From positions 1 to 5,976 of the forward strand of contig JBFWNZ010000253.1 of the NCBI GenBank assembly GCA_050250795.1: a stretch of 5,976 nucleotides of DNA. The letters are read 5' to 3'. Below the pieces are notes generated by a model, which was not told the DNA's origin, ran no database searches, and saw only the letters and a list, made by a program, of their open reading frames with translations. Each line of letters starts with the position of its first letter. The first letter of the stretch is position 1. Of this stretch, positions 1 to 5,762 are shown piece after piece. Made by a program: the position numbers and the translations under genes. This DNA comes from JBFWNZ01 sp050250795. GTDB taxonomy: Bacteria > Pseudomonadota > Alphaproteobacteria > UBA8366.

Positions 1-262
1 GGAGATTCCGCGCCGGCGTCCCTTTCGGATCGCGGAGAATGCGCAGGAAGTCCCGCCCCTTATTGTCTTTCGGGCCGAGTTCGACCAGGGCGACATCGAA
101 GGTTGCCCCGACCAGCATGTCGACCGCGACGTTGCTGTCGCGGGCCGTACGGACGCTGTAAAGACCGGCGCCGTTCAGGACTTCGCGCGTATAGTCCGCC
201 CGATCCCGCTCAGGGTCGAGTAGCAGGAGCCGGATGTTCTTGAGGATTGAATTAAACGCCAT
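1..262 (-). CDS. Response-regulator receiver domain protein, N-terminal part (degenerate phosphorylation site)
   Basis: This is a partial gene that runs off the left edge; 87 codons are visible from ATG at 262. An in-frame TAG two codons upstream fixes this as the earliest ATG start, although no good Shine-Dalgarno precedes it. The protein has the start of a CheY-like fold: a hydrophobic beta1 strand ending in LLLLDPE (residues 12-18), a helix, beta2 (SVRTA), a helix, beta3 (DVALVEL, 56-62), then the GRDFLRILRD helix. Receivers normally carry an acidic pair after beta1 and a phosphoacceptor Asp after beta3. Here the pair is D16-P17, and the phosphoacceptor position is E61 (codon GAA at 82-80). 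It therefore probably cannot be phosphorylated normally and may act as a pseudo-receiver. The conserved Thr/Ser and Lys and any output domain lie outside the window, so its target is unknown. It is transcribed divergently from the acyl-CoA dehydrogenase gene. Confidence 0.8.
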   Translation of the reverse strand, partial: MAFNSILKNIRLLLLDPERDRADYTREVLNGAGLYSVRTARDSNVAVDMLVGATFDVALVELGPKDNKGRDFLRILRDPKGTPARNL

Positions 263-334
263 ACGCTATTGCCCGACACCGCGATTACAAGCAGCACAAA
301 TAACAAGTCTTTGCGACGACCGTCGACTCGGTAT

Positions 335-354
335 TGTTGCGCAGTCGCGCAACA
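335..354. promoter_or_regulatory. Perfect inverted repeat, candidate operator upstream of the acyl-CoA dehydrogenase gene
   Basis: TGTTGCGC and GCGCAACA form perfect 8-bp arms around AGTC, ending 19 bases before the dehydrogenase ATG, in the 111-bp divergent region 263-373. A dyad of this size in a divergent promoter region suits a dimeric repressor such as a TetR or MarR type; which regulator would bind is not known. A poor promoter candidate overlaps it (TTGCGA at 311-316 and TATTGT at 332-337, spacer only 15). The alternative is a hairpin in the mRNA leader just upstream of the ribosome binding site. The rest of the intergenic region shows no convincing promoter for the minus-strand gene. 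Confidence 0.45.
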
Positions 355-362
355 CACTTCCA

Positions 363-368
363 GCGGAG
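363..368 (+). promoter_or_regulatory. Ribosome binding site deciding the acyl-CoA dehydrogenase start
   Basis: GCGGAG, with GGAG at 365-368, sits 5 bases before ATG 374. It favours this start over an in-frame ATG at 269, whose 35 extra codons look non-coding and would run through the inverted repeat. Confidence 0.7.
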
Positions 369-373
369 CCTCC

Positions 374-1552
374 ATGTCCGACCATATCGACTGGCCCTTC
401 TTCACCGATGCGCATCGTGCGACGGCAAGGTCCGCCCAAGCCTTTGCCGATGAGGTGCTGCGCCCGGCCGAAGCGGCGGGCGGACATGAGGATGCCGGTG
501 CGACGGTGCGGCGCTATGCACGCCTGCTGGCCAAGGCCGGACTGCTCGGGCATGCGGTTCCGGCACCCTTCGGCGGACTGTCCGAGCGGCTCGATTCGCG
601 CTCGATCTGTCTGTGCCGCGAAGCCTTGGCAACCGCGACGGGATTGGGCGAGTACACCTTTGCGATGCAGGGGCTGGGCAGCGGTCCGATATCGCTGTTC
701 GGATCGGCCGAGATGAAGCGTGCCGTCCTGCCGCGCGTCGCCGCGGGCGAAGCGATTGCCGCCTTCGCGCTCAGCGAGCCGGAGGCGGGATCGGATGTGG
801 CCGCGTTGGCCGCGACGGCGCACCGCGACGGCGGTGCCTATGTTCTGAATGGCGCCAAGACCTGGATATCCAATGCCGGGATCGCCGATTTCTACACCGT
901 GTTCGTCCGAACCGGCGAAGCGCCCGGCGCCCGAGGATTGAGCGCCTTCCTGGTCGACGCGCAGACGCCCGGGTTCCGGGTCGACGAGACCTTCGACCTG
1001 ATTGCGCCCCATCCCATCGGACGGCTGGTGTTCGAGGATTGCCGCATCCCGGCCGACCGCCTCATCGGTGTGTCGGGCGAAGGCTTCAAGGTGGCCATGG
1101 CCACGCTCGACGTGTTCCGCGCAAGCGTCGGCGCGGCCGCGTTGGGCTTTGCCCGTCGCGCCCTTGCCGACGCCGTGGCGCATTGCGATTCCCGCCAATT
1201 GTTCGGAGGGAAGCTCTCGGATCTCCAGATGACCCAGGGCCGCTTGGCCGATATGGCAGTCGATGTCGATGCCTCGGCCCTGCTGGTCTATCGCGCCGCC
1301 TGGGCGTACGACCGCGGCGGCGCGCGGGCCACGCGCGAGGCCTCGACCGCCAAGCTGTTCGCGACCGAAGCGGCGCAGCGGGTAATCGACGCTTCGCAAC
1401 AGCTGCATGGGGGCCATGGGGTCGTTTCCGGCAATCCCCTGGAGCGGCTTTACCGCGAAATTCGCGCCATGCGCATCTATGAGGGCGCGACCGAGGTGCA
1501 GAAGCTGATCGTCGCGCGAGAACTTCTGCGGGCCCATCGGGAGAGCCGTTGA
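374..1552 (+). CDS. Acyl-CoA dehydrogenase family flavoprotein
   Basis: The 392-aa protein is the usual length for an acyl-CoA dehydrogenase. These FAD enzymes make the trans-2-enoyl-CoA from an acyl-CoA and pass electrons to electron-transfer flavoprotein; they are soluble, usually tetrameric. The helical N-terminal domain covers about 1-120. The middle beta domain has the first family signature at 132-144 (ALSEPEAGSDVAA) and the flavin-contact stretch YVLNGAKTWISNA. The C-terminal helical domain has QLHGGHG at 343-349, ERLYRE at 357-362 and IYEGATE from 368. E370 aligns with the catalytic base of medium- and short-chain enzymes (Glu376 of mature MCAD), so the enzyme is probably active. The second signature departs from consensus at G353, where Asp, Glu or Asn is usual. 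The start ATG 374 has a good ribosome site. Substrate chain length or ring type cannot be read from the sequence, and no ETF, CoA ligase or hydratase gene is next to it. Confidence 0.93.
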   Translation: MSDHIDWPFFTDAHRATARSAQAFADEVLRPAEAAGGHEDAGATVRRYARLLAKAGLLGHAVPAPFGGLSERLDSRSICLCREALATATGLGEYTFAMQGLGSGPISLFGSAEMKRAVLPRVAAGEAIAAFALSEPEAGSDVAALAATAHRDGGAYVLNGAKTWISNAGIADFYTVFVRTGEAPGARGLSAFLVDAQTPGFRVDETFDLIAPHPIGRLVFEDCRIPADRLIGVSGEGFKVAMATLDVFRASVGAAALGFARRALADAVAHCDSRQLFGGKLSDLQMTQGRLADMAVDVDASALLVYRAAWAYDRGGARATREASTAKLFATEAAQRVIDASQQLHGGHGVVSGNPLERLYREIRAMRIYEGATEVQKLIVARELLRAHRESR

Positions 1553-1581
1553 GAGGCGCTTTTTTCGTTACTTTATCTCGA

Positions 1582-1587
1582 TATGAT
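1582..1587 (+). promoter_or_regulatory. Possible -10 element before the lipoprotein gene
   Basis: TATGAT matches five of six bases of the sigma70 -10 consensus and lies in a locally AT-rich stretch (1559-1588) between the dehydrogenase stop and the lipoprotein start. The -35 region at the right distance is only a T-run (1560-1565), so the promoter is weakly supported. If real, the lipoprotein and transporter can be expressed separately from the dehydrogenase. Confidence 0.25.
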
Positions 1588-1641
1588 GTATCCTGCCTCG
1601 GGGTTTCTACAGGATTTAGTGCTGGTATCGGGGATGGCCCG

Positions 1642-1646
1642 CAGGA
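1642..1646 (+). promoter_or_regulatory. Ribosome binding site deciding the lipoprotein start
   Basis: CAGGA ends 5 bases before ATG 1652. The in-frame ATGs at 1583 and 1634 have no comparable site, and ATG 1652 gives a textbook short lipoprotein signal peptide. Confidence 0.6.
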
Positions 1647-1651
1647 CGGCA

Positions 1652-2191
1652 ATGAATATCGCCCGCCGGATCGGGCCGTTGGTCATGGCGGCGACCCTAT
1701 CCGCTTGTCTCGGCGGTGAGACCCTGCCGCCGACCCAGGTCGGCGATGGGCCGGTTCAGTTGAATCTCAGCCCGGTCACGGACATTCCCATCCCCCAGGG
1801 GGTCAGCTACGATTCCGAACGCTCGCTTATTCTGAGTGAAAAGGATCGCTGGACCGGACGGCTGGTCATGAGTTCCAGCCTGACGCCGGTTAAGAGCTTT
1901 GCCTTCTATAAAGAGCAGATGCCGGGCTTTCAGTGGACGCCGGTGATGAGCGTTCAGTCGCGCACCAGCGTGCTGACCTTCACCCGGGACAACCGGGCAG
2001 CGACGGTCCAGATCGAGGGAACGACTTTCGGCGGATCGGACATCGTGATCACCATCGCGCCGCGCAACGAGAATAGCGGTTTGGGCGGCGGGATGATGGG
2101 GGCCGCGCCGCTTGGGCAAGTCAGTTCGCAGCCGGCGCCGCCGCTGCGCGGCGGCATGTACCCCGCCGCTGGGCCCAACTCTGGCCGCTGA
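1652..2191 (+). CDS. Small lipoprotein of unknown function
   Basis: The protein is 179 aa from ATG 1652. Residues 1-19 form a lipoprotein signal peptide: a basic n-region (NIARR), a hydrophobic core (IGPLVMAATL) and the lipobox LSAC with C19 as the lipidated cysteine (codon 1706-1708). Residue +2 is Leu, not Asp, so in a Gram-negative cell it would be expected to go to the outer membrane. The mature part has one compact domain (about 35-140). It includes a helix around FAFYKEQMP (83-91) followed by an aromatic FQW and strands ending in TVQIEG and IVITIAP, an alternating pattern typical of small periplasmic alpha/beta domains. The last ~40 residues are rich in Gly, Pro, Met and Ser and are probably disordered. 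I do not recognise a named family. The stop codon lies two bases before the transporter GTG, so the two proteins are probably made together; a functional link to nucleoside uptake is only inference. Confidence 0.85.
   Translation: MNIARRIGPLVMAATLSACLGGETLPPTQVGDGPVQLNLSPVTDIPIPQGVSYDSERSLILSEKDRWTGRLVMSSSLTPVKSFAFYKEQMPGFQWTPVMSVQSRTSVLTFTRDNRAATVQIEGTTFGGSDIVITIAPRNENSGLGGGMMGAAPLGQVSSQPAPPLRGGMYPAAGPNSGR
2137..2155 (+). repeat. Strong GC hairpin in the end of the lipoprotein gene, just before the transporter start
   Basis: GCCGCCGC and GCGGCGGC are perfect 8-bp arms around a TGC loop, all G-C pairs. The stem lies inside the lipoprotein coding sequence, 38 bases before the transporter GTG. 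There is no T-run after it, so it is not an intrinsic terminator. It could pause ribosomes or shape the coupled start site, but such hairpins also arise by chance in GC-rich codons. Confidence 0.5.
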
Positions 2192-2193
2192 TC

Positions 2194-3459
2194 GTGGCCG
2201 CGGCGCAGGGGCTGATCGGCCTCGTCGCAATTCTCTTTCTGTGTTGGGGACTGTCCGAAGCGCGGGCCGAAGTTCCGTTGCGCCGCTTCCTGCGGATTGC
2301 CGGGACCGGATTGCTGCTGCAATTCGTGTTGGCGCTGATCTTGTTGAAGATCCCCGTGGTTCAAATGGCTTTCTTGACCTTGAACCGGCTTGTCGAAGGG
2401 CTTGCGCAGGCGACCGAGGCGGGAACGAGCTTCGTGTTCGGCTATTTGGGCGGAGGTCCCCTGCCCTTTGAGAGCGCGCAGCCCGGCGCCAGCTTCATTC
2501 TCGCCTTTCGCGCATTGCCGGTCGTTCTCGTGATGAGCGCCCTGTCGGCCGTGTTGTTCCATTGGCGCATCCTGCCGCTCGTCGTGCGGGCGATCTCCTG
2601 GGTTCTACAACGGTCGATGGGCATTGGCGGTGCGCTGGGCCTGGGCGCTGCGGCCAATATCTTCGTCGGCATGGTTGAGGCCCCGCTGTTCATCCGCCCC
2701 TATCTGGCCCGGCTGAGCCGCGGGGAGCTTTTTGCGCTGATGACGGTGGGCATGGCCACCATCGCCGGCACGATGATGGTGCTCTATGCCGCGATCCTGG
2801 GGCCGGTGCTGCCCAATGCGCTGGGGCATATCCTGGTCGCTTCGGTCATGAGCGCACCGGCGGCGCTCACCGTCGCCATGCTGATGGTGCCCGAACCGGC
2901 CGGTGCGCATGGCGTCGAAGCGGATGTCGAACCCATCGTTCCCACGACCAGCGGAACCATGGATGCGATTACGCGCGGCACGCTGGACGGCGTCGGACTG
3001 CTGATCAACATCGTGGCGATGCTGTTGGTGCTGGTCGCTCTCGTCGCTCTCATCAATCAGGGGCTGGCGTTGCTGCCCGAGGTGGCGGGGGCGCCGCTGT
3101 CGATGCAGCGTGTGCTGGGGTGGTTGTTTGCGCCGCTGGCCTGGGCCATCGGCATCCCTGCGGGCGAAGCGATGACGGCGGGGGCGTTGCTCGGTACCAA
3201 GACGGTGTTGAACGAGTTCATCGCCTATCTGGCACTTGTCGGACCCGAGGGGGCGGCGTTGTCCGAGCGGAGCAAGATCATCCTGATTTACGCGCTCTGC
3301 GGCTTTGCCAATCTCGGCAGCCTTGGAATCATGATCGGCGGCATGAGCACGCTGGTCCCCGAACGCCGGGCAGAGATCGTCGGCCTGGGATTCAAGTCGA
3401 TCCTCGCCGGTACCTTCGCGACCTGCATGACCGGAGCGGTGGTCGGCATTCTGAGCTGA
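2194..3459 (+). CDS. Concentrative nucleoside transporter (CNT/NupC family)
   Basis: This 421-aa inner-membrane protein imports nucleosides using an ion gradient, H+ or Na+ (the ion is not clear here). The order fits the CNT family: three N-terminal membrane segments (about 1-65), the FVFGYLGG segment and following gate region (about 80-145), then the transport core. Core motifs are GMVEAPLFIRPYL (from 159), GTKTVLNEF (334-342) and GFANLGSLGI (370-379). By alignment with the Vibrio cholerae CNT structure, the ribose contacts are kept (E341, N373, S376) and so is E162, but the Gln-Thr nucleobase contacts are M160-V161. The length is close to bacterial relatives (about 400-420 aa). GTG is the first ATG/GTG/TTG codon after an in-frame stop at 2074-2076. 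It lies two bases after the lipoprotein stop and has no Shine-Dalgarno, so translation is probably coupled. The exact substrate is unknown. Confidence 0.93.
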   Translation: MAAAQGLIGLVAILFLCWGLSEARAEVPLRRFLRIAGTGLLLQFVLALILLKIPVVQMAFLTLNRLVEGLAQATEAGTSFVFGYLGGGPLPFESAQPGASFILAFRALPVVLVMSALSAVLFHWRILPLVVRAISWVLQRSMGIGGALGLGAAANIFVGMVEAPLFIRPYLARLSRGELFALMTVGMATIAGTMMVLYAAILGPVLPNALGHILVASVMSAPAALTVAMLMVPEPAGAHGVEADVEPIVPTTSGTMDAITRGTLDGVGLLINIVAMLLVLVALVALINQGLALLPEVAGAPLSMQRVLGWLFAPLAWAIGIPAGEAMTAGALLGTKTVLNEFIAYLALVGPEGAALSERSKIILIYALCGFANLGSLGIMIGGMSTLVPERRAEIVGLGFKSILAGTFATCMTGAVVGILS

Positions 3460-3467
3460 CCGCAAAG

Positions 3468-3478
3468 TGGTAATACCA
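3468..3478. promoter_or_regulatory. Candidate GntR/FadR-subfamily operator upstream of aceB
   Basis: TGGTAATACCA is a perfect dyad around a central A. It has the TGGT-N3-ACCA form known for FadR-subfamily GntR regulators such as PdhR, which respond to carboxylate or acyl-CoA metabolites. It ends one base before the proposed -35 element of the aceB promoter, a placement that allows either repression or activation. No regulator gene is in the window, so the binding protein is unknown. Confidence 0.45.
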
Positions 3479-3520
3479 GTTGTGGGCGGTGCCGTCCTCT
3501 CGCTATAGTCCGGGCACAAC
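3479..3520. repeat. Inverted repeat flanking the aceB core promoter
   Basis: GTTGTG at 3479-3484 and CACAAC at 3515-3520 are perfect 6-bp inverted copies separated by 30 bases, one on the -35 element and one near the expected transcription start. They could be two half-sites of a regulator. A chance match is quite possible at this length. Confidence 0.25.
3480..3509 (+). promoter_or_regulatory. Sigma70-type promoter for aceB
   Basis: TTGTGG (3480-3485) and TATAGT (3504-3509) are separated by 18 bases and match four and five of the six consensus bases. Transcription would begin near 3515-3518, giving a leader of about 40 bases before ATG 3555. The position directly after the transporter stop indicates that aceB is transcribed on its own. 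Confidence 0.6.
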
Positions 3521-3540
3521 GGACTGCATATGCGTGAGAC

Positions 3541-3547
3541 AGGGAGA
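3541..3547 (+). promoter_or_regulatory. Ribosome binding site deciding the aceB start
   Basis: AGGGAGA ends 7 bases before ATG 3555. An in-frame GTG at 3534 has no such site, and an in-frame start further upstream (3480) would lie on the -35 element. Confidence 0.75.
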
Positions 3548-3554
3548 ACCGGCC

Positions 3555-5168
3555 ATGGCCGACGTCACGATCAATCTGCCCCAGGGTGTGGAGATCTCCG
3601 GTGCAATCGAGCCCGGGTTCGAGACCGTTCTAACGCCCGAGGCTCTCGCCTTCATCGTCGGGCTCGAACGCAAGTTCCGCGCCCGCCGCGATGAGTTGCT
3701 GGAGCGTCGCAAGGGCGTGCAGGCCAAGATCGATGGCGGATGGCTGCCGGACTTCCTGCCTGAGACGCGGGGCATCCGGGAGGGCGATTGGACCGTGGCC
3801 CCCGTTCCAGCGGATCTTCAGGACCGTCGGGTCGAGATCACGGGCCCGGTGGACCGCAAGATGATCGTGAACGCGCTGAACTGCGGCGCCAACGTCTTCA
3901 TGGCGGATTTCGAGGATGCCACGACCCCGACCTGGACCAATCAGGTACAGGGGCAGATCAACCTGCGGGATGCCATCCGGCGGCAGATCGACTTCACCGA
4001 CCCGCAGTCGGGGCGCGAGTACAAGCTGAAGGACAAGACGGCGGTGCTGCTTGTACGGCCGCGCGGCTGGCACCTGCCGGAGAACCACATCCGCGTCGAT
4101 GGCCAGCCGATGGTCGGCGCCTTCATGGATTTCGGTCTGTACTTCTTCCACAACGCAAAGGAACTGCTGAAGCGCGGCAGCGGTCCCTATTTCTACCTGC
4201 CGAAAATGGAGAGCCATCTGGAGGCGCGGCTGTGGAACGACGTGTTCGTGCATGCGCAGAAGACGCTCGGTGTGCCGCAGGGCTCGATCAAGGGCACGGT
4301 GCTGATCGAGACGATCCTCGCCACCTTCGAGGCGGATGAAATCCTCTATGAGCTGCGCGAGCATTCGGCCGGCCTGAATTGCGGCCGATGGGACTATATG
4401 TTCAGCGTCATCAAGAAGTTCCGGAACCGGCCGGAATTCGTGCTGCCCGACCGCGACCAGCTGACCATGACAGTCCCGTTCATGCGGTCCTATTGCCTCT
4501 ACGTTATCGCCACCTGCCACCGTCGCAACGCCCATGCCATGGGCGGCATGGCGGCCCAGATTCCCATCCGCAACGACGAGAAGGCCAATGAGGAGGCGCT
4601 CGCCAAGGTGCGCGGAGACAAGGAACGCGAGGTGAAGGACGGCCATGACGGCACATGGGTGGCCCATCCGGGGCTGGTGCCGGTCGCCAAGACGGCCTTC
4701 GATGCGGGCATGAAGGAAGCCAACCAGATCGCGCGCAAGCGTCAGGACGTGCATGTGACCGCGAAGGATCTGCTGGCGATGCCGAAGGGCACGATCACCG
4801 AGAAGGGTGTGCGGCACAACCTGGATGTCGGCGTGCAGTATCTGGCGGCCTGGCTGGGCGGGAGCGGCTGCGTGCCGATCTACAACCTGATGGAGGATGC
4901 GGCAACGGCCGAAATATGCCGTGCCCAGGTATGGCAGTGGCTGCATCACGGCGCGAGCATCACCGACGGCCCGAAGATCGATGCGGCGCTGGTCGACCGC
5001 TATCTGGATGAGGCGCTGGAGAAGATCGAGGCGCAGGTCGGCGCCGAGCGTTTCGCGGCCGGGCACTACCGCGAGGCGGCAGAGATGTTCCGCGAGATGA
5101 TCACGACCGGAGAGTTCAACGAGTTCCTGACCCTGCCCGCCTATGAGCGGATCACGGCAGCAGCATAA
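3555..5168 (+). CDS. aceB: Malate synthase A
   Basis: This 537-aa cytoplasmic TIM-barrel enzyme condenses glyoxylate with acetyl-CoA to give malate and CoA, the second step of the glyoxylate shunt. Its length matches the MSA isoform (about 530-540 aa), not the ~720-aa MSG. The family signature REHSAGLNCGRWDYMF is at 268-283. The expected active-site residues are present, each two positions higher than my recollection of the E. coli numbering: R168 in VRPRGWHLPE (glyoxylate binding), E252 and D280 (Mg2+ ligands), and D448 in LMEDAATAEI (catalytic base). The protein looks intact and active. It has its own promoter and possible operator upstream and a strong terminator downstream, so it appears to be a single-gene unit. 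Isocitrate lyase, often adjacent in other bacteria, is not here; glyoxylate could come from an aceA elsewhere or from glycolate or purine breakdown. Confidence 0.97.
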   Translation: MADVTINLPQGVEISGAIEPGFETVLTPEALAFIVGLERKFRARRDELLERRKGVQAKIDGGWLPDFLPETRGIREGDWTVAPVPADLQDRRVEITGPVDRKMIVNALNCGANVFMADFEDATTPTWTNQVQGQINLRDAIRRQIDFTDPQSGREYKLKDKTAVLLVRPRGWHLPENHIRVDGQPMVGAFMDFGLYFFHNAKELLKRGSGPYFYLPKMESHLEARLWNDVFVHAQKTLGVPQGSIKGTVLIETILATFEADEILYELREHSAGLNCGRWDYMFSVIKKFRNRPEFVLPDRDQLTMTVPFMRSYCLYVIATCHRRNAHAMGGMAAQIPIRNDEKANEEALAKVRGDKEREVKDGHDGTWVAHPGLVPVAKTAFDAGMKEANQIARKRQDVHVTAKDLLAMPKGTITEKGVRHNLDVGVQYLAAWLGGSGCVPIYNLMEDAATAEICRAQVWQWLHHGASITDGPKIDAALVDRYLDEALEKIEAQVGAERFAAGHYREAAEMFREMITTGEFNEFLTLPAYERITAAA

Positions 5169-5179
5169 GGACCGGGGCC

Positions 5180-5215
5180 GACGGCGGGCGGATCAGCTCC
5201 GCTCGCCGTCTTTCT
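5180..5215 (+). terminator. Rho-independent terminator of aceB, overlapping the 3' end of coaD
   Basis: Positions 5180-5192 pair with 5198-5210 in a 13-bp stem (one G-U pair) closed by a 5-base loop, TCAGC. TTTCT follows on the plus strand. The stem begins 11 bases after the aceB stop codon. On the minus strand the stem is followed by GGCCCC rather than T residues, so it should stop aceB transcripts but not coaD transcripts. The loop and 3' arm encode the final coaD codons, including its TGA. Confidence 0.85.
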
Positions 5216-5762
5216 CGTACATCTTCTGCGTCCAGTGATCGGGATCGGGCGCCGCGTCGCGGGCGATGCGCTCGTAGAGCAACTGCCCTACCCGCGCCGG
5301 CACGAACTGGCGGACATCGCCGCCGAACCGTGCGATCTCCTTGACCAGTTTCGAGGCGATGAACTGGTTTCGATCCGAGGCCATGAGAAAAACGGTCTCG
5401 ACGCTGGGATTCATCCTCGCGTTCATCGACGCCATCTGGAATTCGTACTCGAAATCCGAGACCGCGCGCAGACCGCGGATGACCTGAGTGGCGCCGTTGC
5501 GTACGGCGAAGTCCATCAACAGGCCTTTGAACCCCCGGACCTCGATGGAGGCTTTCGCGGCGGGCGGCAGGTTGGAGACTTCGGCGCGCACCATGTCGAT
5601 GCGTTCCTCCAACGCGAACATCGGCCCCTTTGCCTCGTTCTCGGCAACGCCGACGATGAGGCGGTCCACCATGTGCGTGGCGGCGCGGGTGATGATGTCG
5701 AGATGGCCGTTGGTGATGGGATCGAAGGTTCCGGGATAAAGCCCGACGCGTTCGCTGCTCAT
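5193..5762 (-). CDS. coaD: Phosphopantetheine adenylyltransferase
   Basis: The 189-aa protein joins 4'-phosphopantetheine and ATP to form dephospho-CoA and pyrophosphate, the penultimate step of CoA synthesis, in the cytoplasm. It is a nucleotidyltransferase-fold enzyme, usually hexameric. The N-terminal motif YPGTFDPITNGH has the T/HxGH nucleotide-binding site at T17-G19-H20. K45 (before PMFALEER), the VIRGLRAVSDFEYE block (94-107) and FIASKLVKEIA (134-144) with S137 match the family. It is longer than the E. coli enzyme (about 160 aa): the last ~20 residues, from about RDAAPDPD, are extra, polar and probably flexible. ATG 5762 overlaps the gyrA stop as ATGA, and GAGGA (5769-5773) lies 6 bases upstream inside gyrA. 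It is therefore the second gene of a gyrA-coaD operon, and it converges on aceB with 24 bases between stop codons. Confidence 0.96.
   Translation of the reverse strand: MSSERVGLYPGTFDPITNGHLDIITRAATHMVDRLIVGVAENEAKGPMFALEERIDMVRAEVSNLPPAAKASIEVRGFKGLLMDFAVRNGATQVIRGLRAVSDFEYEFQMASMNARMNPSVETVFLMASDRNQFIASKLVKEIARFGGDVRQFVPARVGQLLYERIARDAAPDPDHWTQKMYEKDGERS

Noticed and set aside
269..373. 35-residue N-terminal extension of the acyl-CoA dehydrogenase from ATG 269
   Set aside because: It has no family similarity or ribosome site, and it runs through the inverted repeat. ATG 374 has GGAG at the right distance and gives a normal family length.
1459..1505. Possible loss of catalytic function in the acyl-CoA dehydrogenase because the second family signature is imperfect (G353)
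   Set aside because: The catalytic Glu (E370), the RLYRE segment and the flavin-contact motifs are intact; a single departure from the pattern is not evidence of inactivation.
266..1537. Long minus-strand open frame opposite the acyl-CoA dehydrogenase
   Set aside because: The plus-strand protein has family signatures and a catalytic Glu. The antisense translation is Arg/Gly/His-rich with no recognisable motif, as expected for the opposite strand of GC-rich codons.
1544..1565. Possible intrinsic terminator after the acyl-CoA dehydrogenase (T-run 1560-1565)
   Set aside because: Only three or four interrupted base pairs can form before the T-run, too weak to call a terminator.
1583..1651. Earlier starts (1583, 1634) for the lipoprotein
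   Set aside because: They lack a ribosome site and would push the lipobox to about residue 36-42 behind a less typical leader. ATG 1652 gives C19 and has CAGGA upstream.
3526..3533. GCATATGC palindrome in the aceB leader, and the ATG within it (3530) as a small upstream reading frame
   Set aside because: An 8-base palindrome is common by chance, the ATG has no ribosome site, and its frame runs out of phase into aceB without a recognisable product.
3630..5066. 478-codon minus-strand open frame opposite aceB
   Set aside because: It lies entirely within a clear malate synthase gene and has no recognisable domain or plausible ribosome site; it is a composition artefact.
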